Below are positions 4,643 through 5,552 of a stretch of DNA of 5,552 nt, piece after piece. The notes below the pieces were generated by a model, which was not told the origin of the DNA, searched no databases, and was given only the letters and a program-made list of their open reading frames with translations. The stretch comes from Kiritimatiellales bacterium (GTDB lineage: Bacteria; Verrucomicrobiota; Kiritimatiellia; Kiritimatiellales; Pontiellaceae): the NCBI GenBank assembly GCA_030621805.1, contig JAUXGY010000145.1, positions 1-5,552 on the forward strand. The letters are read 5' to 3'. The number at the start of each line of letters is the position of its first letter. Within the stretch, counting starts at the first letter, position 1. Position numbers and translations under genes: made by a program.

Positions 4643-5552
4643 AGTCCAAAGCCTCAAGCCTCAAGCCTTCTTTCTTGTGGGTCCGACCGCTTCCGGCAAG
4701 AGTTCGGTGGTGCAGCATATCGCCGAGCGCGAAGGACAGCTGATTGTTTCTGCCGACTCTATGAACCTGTACAAAGGCATGGATATCGGTACGGCCAAAC
4801 CCTCCAAAAGCGATCAGGGTAAAGTTAACTATGCAGGAATCGACATTGCCGAGCCGACCGAAAAATTCAGCGTTGCCAACTATCTCTCCGTTGTGAAATC
4901 GACCTTTGCATCCGACCGCGAAATCATTGTTTCAGGAGGCACCGGGCTTTACATCAAATGTCTCACCGAAGGTTTCGACGACGTGCCGCCCGAAAACCCT
5001 AAACTGCGTGCCGAACTTGAAGCGCTCGAATTTTCCGCCTTGGAGAAACGCGCTAAAGAAAAAGCATCTAGCTTCTATTTAAAGTTGACGGAGGACGATC
5101 GCCAAAACCCGCGCCGCCTGATTCGTATTCTCGAAAAATCATGTGAAGCAGGCTTTCCAGCCTGCTCATCCTGGAATTCGGGCAAAAAACCAATGCTCAT
5201 CGGCCTGCGCGTCGAACGCACGGAACTCCACCACCGTATCGAACAGCGCGTCGATCAGATGTATACGACCGGCCTGCTCGAAAAAGCTGCGGAGCTCATA
5301 AAGTTAAACCTCTCTCCCACAGCCCTCCAGGCCATCGGTTATGCGGAGGCCTTCGCTGTGCTTAAGAATGAAATATCGCTCGAAACGGCCAAGGAAAAAA
5401 CCATCATCCGAACCCGCCAACTCGCCAAGCGCCAAATGACCTGGTTCCGAAACCAGCTCAATGTCGAATGGACCGATGTCTCCGAACTCCAAACCACTGA
5501 AAAACTCGCCGCCGCCGTTTCCAATGCCTGGGAAAAACACAGTGCAACCCCT
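4635..5552 (+). CDS. miaA: tRNA dimethylallyltransferase (3' end outside window)
   Basis: MiaA transfers the dimethylallyl group of DMAPP to N6 of A37 in tRNAs reading UNN codons (i6A37). I translated 306 codons with no stop to the right edge; E. coli MiaA has 316 residues, so little is missing. Landmarks are the P-loop GPTASGKS (residues 16-23), SADS (39-42), YKGMDIGTAKP (46-56), SGGTGLYIK (100-108, with T103 probably catalytic), FDDVPP (114-119), NPRRLIRILE (158-167) and TRQLAKRQMTWFRN (260-273). The ATG overlaps the lspA stop by 8 bases (ATGACTAA) and has AGGAG seven bases upstream, so translational coupling is likely. One odd segment is SCEAGFPACSS (169-179), where the family usually has a TGKP-like stretch; it is encoded by a strong palindrome. 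The frame is intact, so the gene is probably functional. Confidence 0.95.
   Translation, partial: MTKVQSLKPQAFFLVGPTASGKSSVVQHIAEREGQLIVSADSMNLYKGMDIGTAKPSKSDQGKVNYAGIDIAEPTEKFSVANYLSVVKSTFASDREIIVSGGTGLYIKCLTEGFDDVPPENPKLRAELEALEFSALEKRAKEKASSFYLKLTEDDRQNPRRLIRILEKSCEAGFPACSSWNSGKKPMLIGLRVERTELHHRIEQRVDQMYTTGLLEKAAELIKLNLSPTALQAIGYAEAFAVLKNEISLETAKEKTIIRTRQLAKRQMTWFRNQLNVEWTDVSELQTTEKLAAAVSNAWEKHSATP
4649..4668 (+). repeat. Heptanucleotide tandem repeat near the miaA start
   Basis: AAGCCTC occurs twice followed by a partial third unit AAGCCT. The seven-base unit is not a multiple of three, so gain or loss would shift the frame at miaA codons 5-12. With under three copies it may simply be chance. 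Confidence 0.6.
5144..5168 (+). repeat. Strong palindrome embedded in the miaA reading frame
   Basis: AGCAGGCT-TTCC-AGCCTGCT forms an 8-bp perfect GC-rich stem with a 4-base loop (5147-5166). Two more pairs (TG with CA) extend it if one A at 5146 is bulged. It encodes part of SCEAGFPACSS in MiaA. I recall similar interspersed GCAGGCT/AGCCTGC palindromes in PVC genomes, mostly intergenic; that memory is unverified. Confidence 0.75.

Noticed and set aside
5304..5540. Minus-strand frame of 78 codons
   Set aside because: It is antisense to the conserved C-terminal part of miaA, which is open throughout in the sense frame.

Overview
The window looks like ordinary chromosome from a free-living bacterium of the PVC superphylum, possibly Kiritimatiellota, Lentisphaerota or a relative. 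This is inferred from three things: a secreted Cys-type sulfatase, a DksA-like protein with a histone-H1-like lysine tail, and a dksA-like/lspA neighbourhood that I recall from Chlamydia. No rRNA, tRNA, CRISPR array, transposase or phage gene was seen. Coding density is high, and no gene-free stretch exceeds about 220 bases.

Left part (1-1733): the 3' end of an unrecognised plus-strand gene ends in two EF-hand calcium-binding loops. Only 10 bases separate it from the convergent minus-strand rmuC, a membrane-anchored coiled-coil protein linked to DNA recombination. Middle (1835-3343): a minus-strand secreted sulfatase lies upstream of rmuC in the same direction, with a 101-base gap. The two functions are unrelated, and rmuC has its own possible promoter.

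Right part (3344-5552): a 216-base divergent intergenic region separates the sulfatase from a tight plus-strand cluster, dksA-like - lspA - miaA. The gaps are 12 bases and then an 8-base overlap, so the genes are probably co-transcribed and the last pair translationally coupled. The cluster joins a presumed RNA-polymerase-binding regulator, lipoprotein signal peptidase and tRNA A37 isopentenyltransferase. miaA runs off the right edge with 306 codons visible and an intact reading frame.

No obviously new multi-gene system is present. The points most worth checking are a strong palindrome embedded in frame within miaA, where it occupies a normally conserved segment and may be a REP-like mobile palindrome; the lysine-rich, internally duplicated tail on a DksA-like protein that has lost three of four zinc-ligand cysteines; and local repeats around the dksA-like start and the miaA start. 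Three start codons were moved inward from the longest possible reading frame on ribosome-binding-site and signal-peptide evidence.
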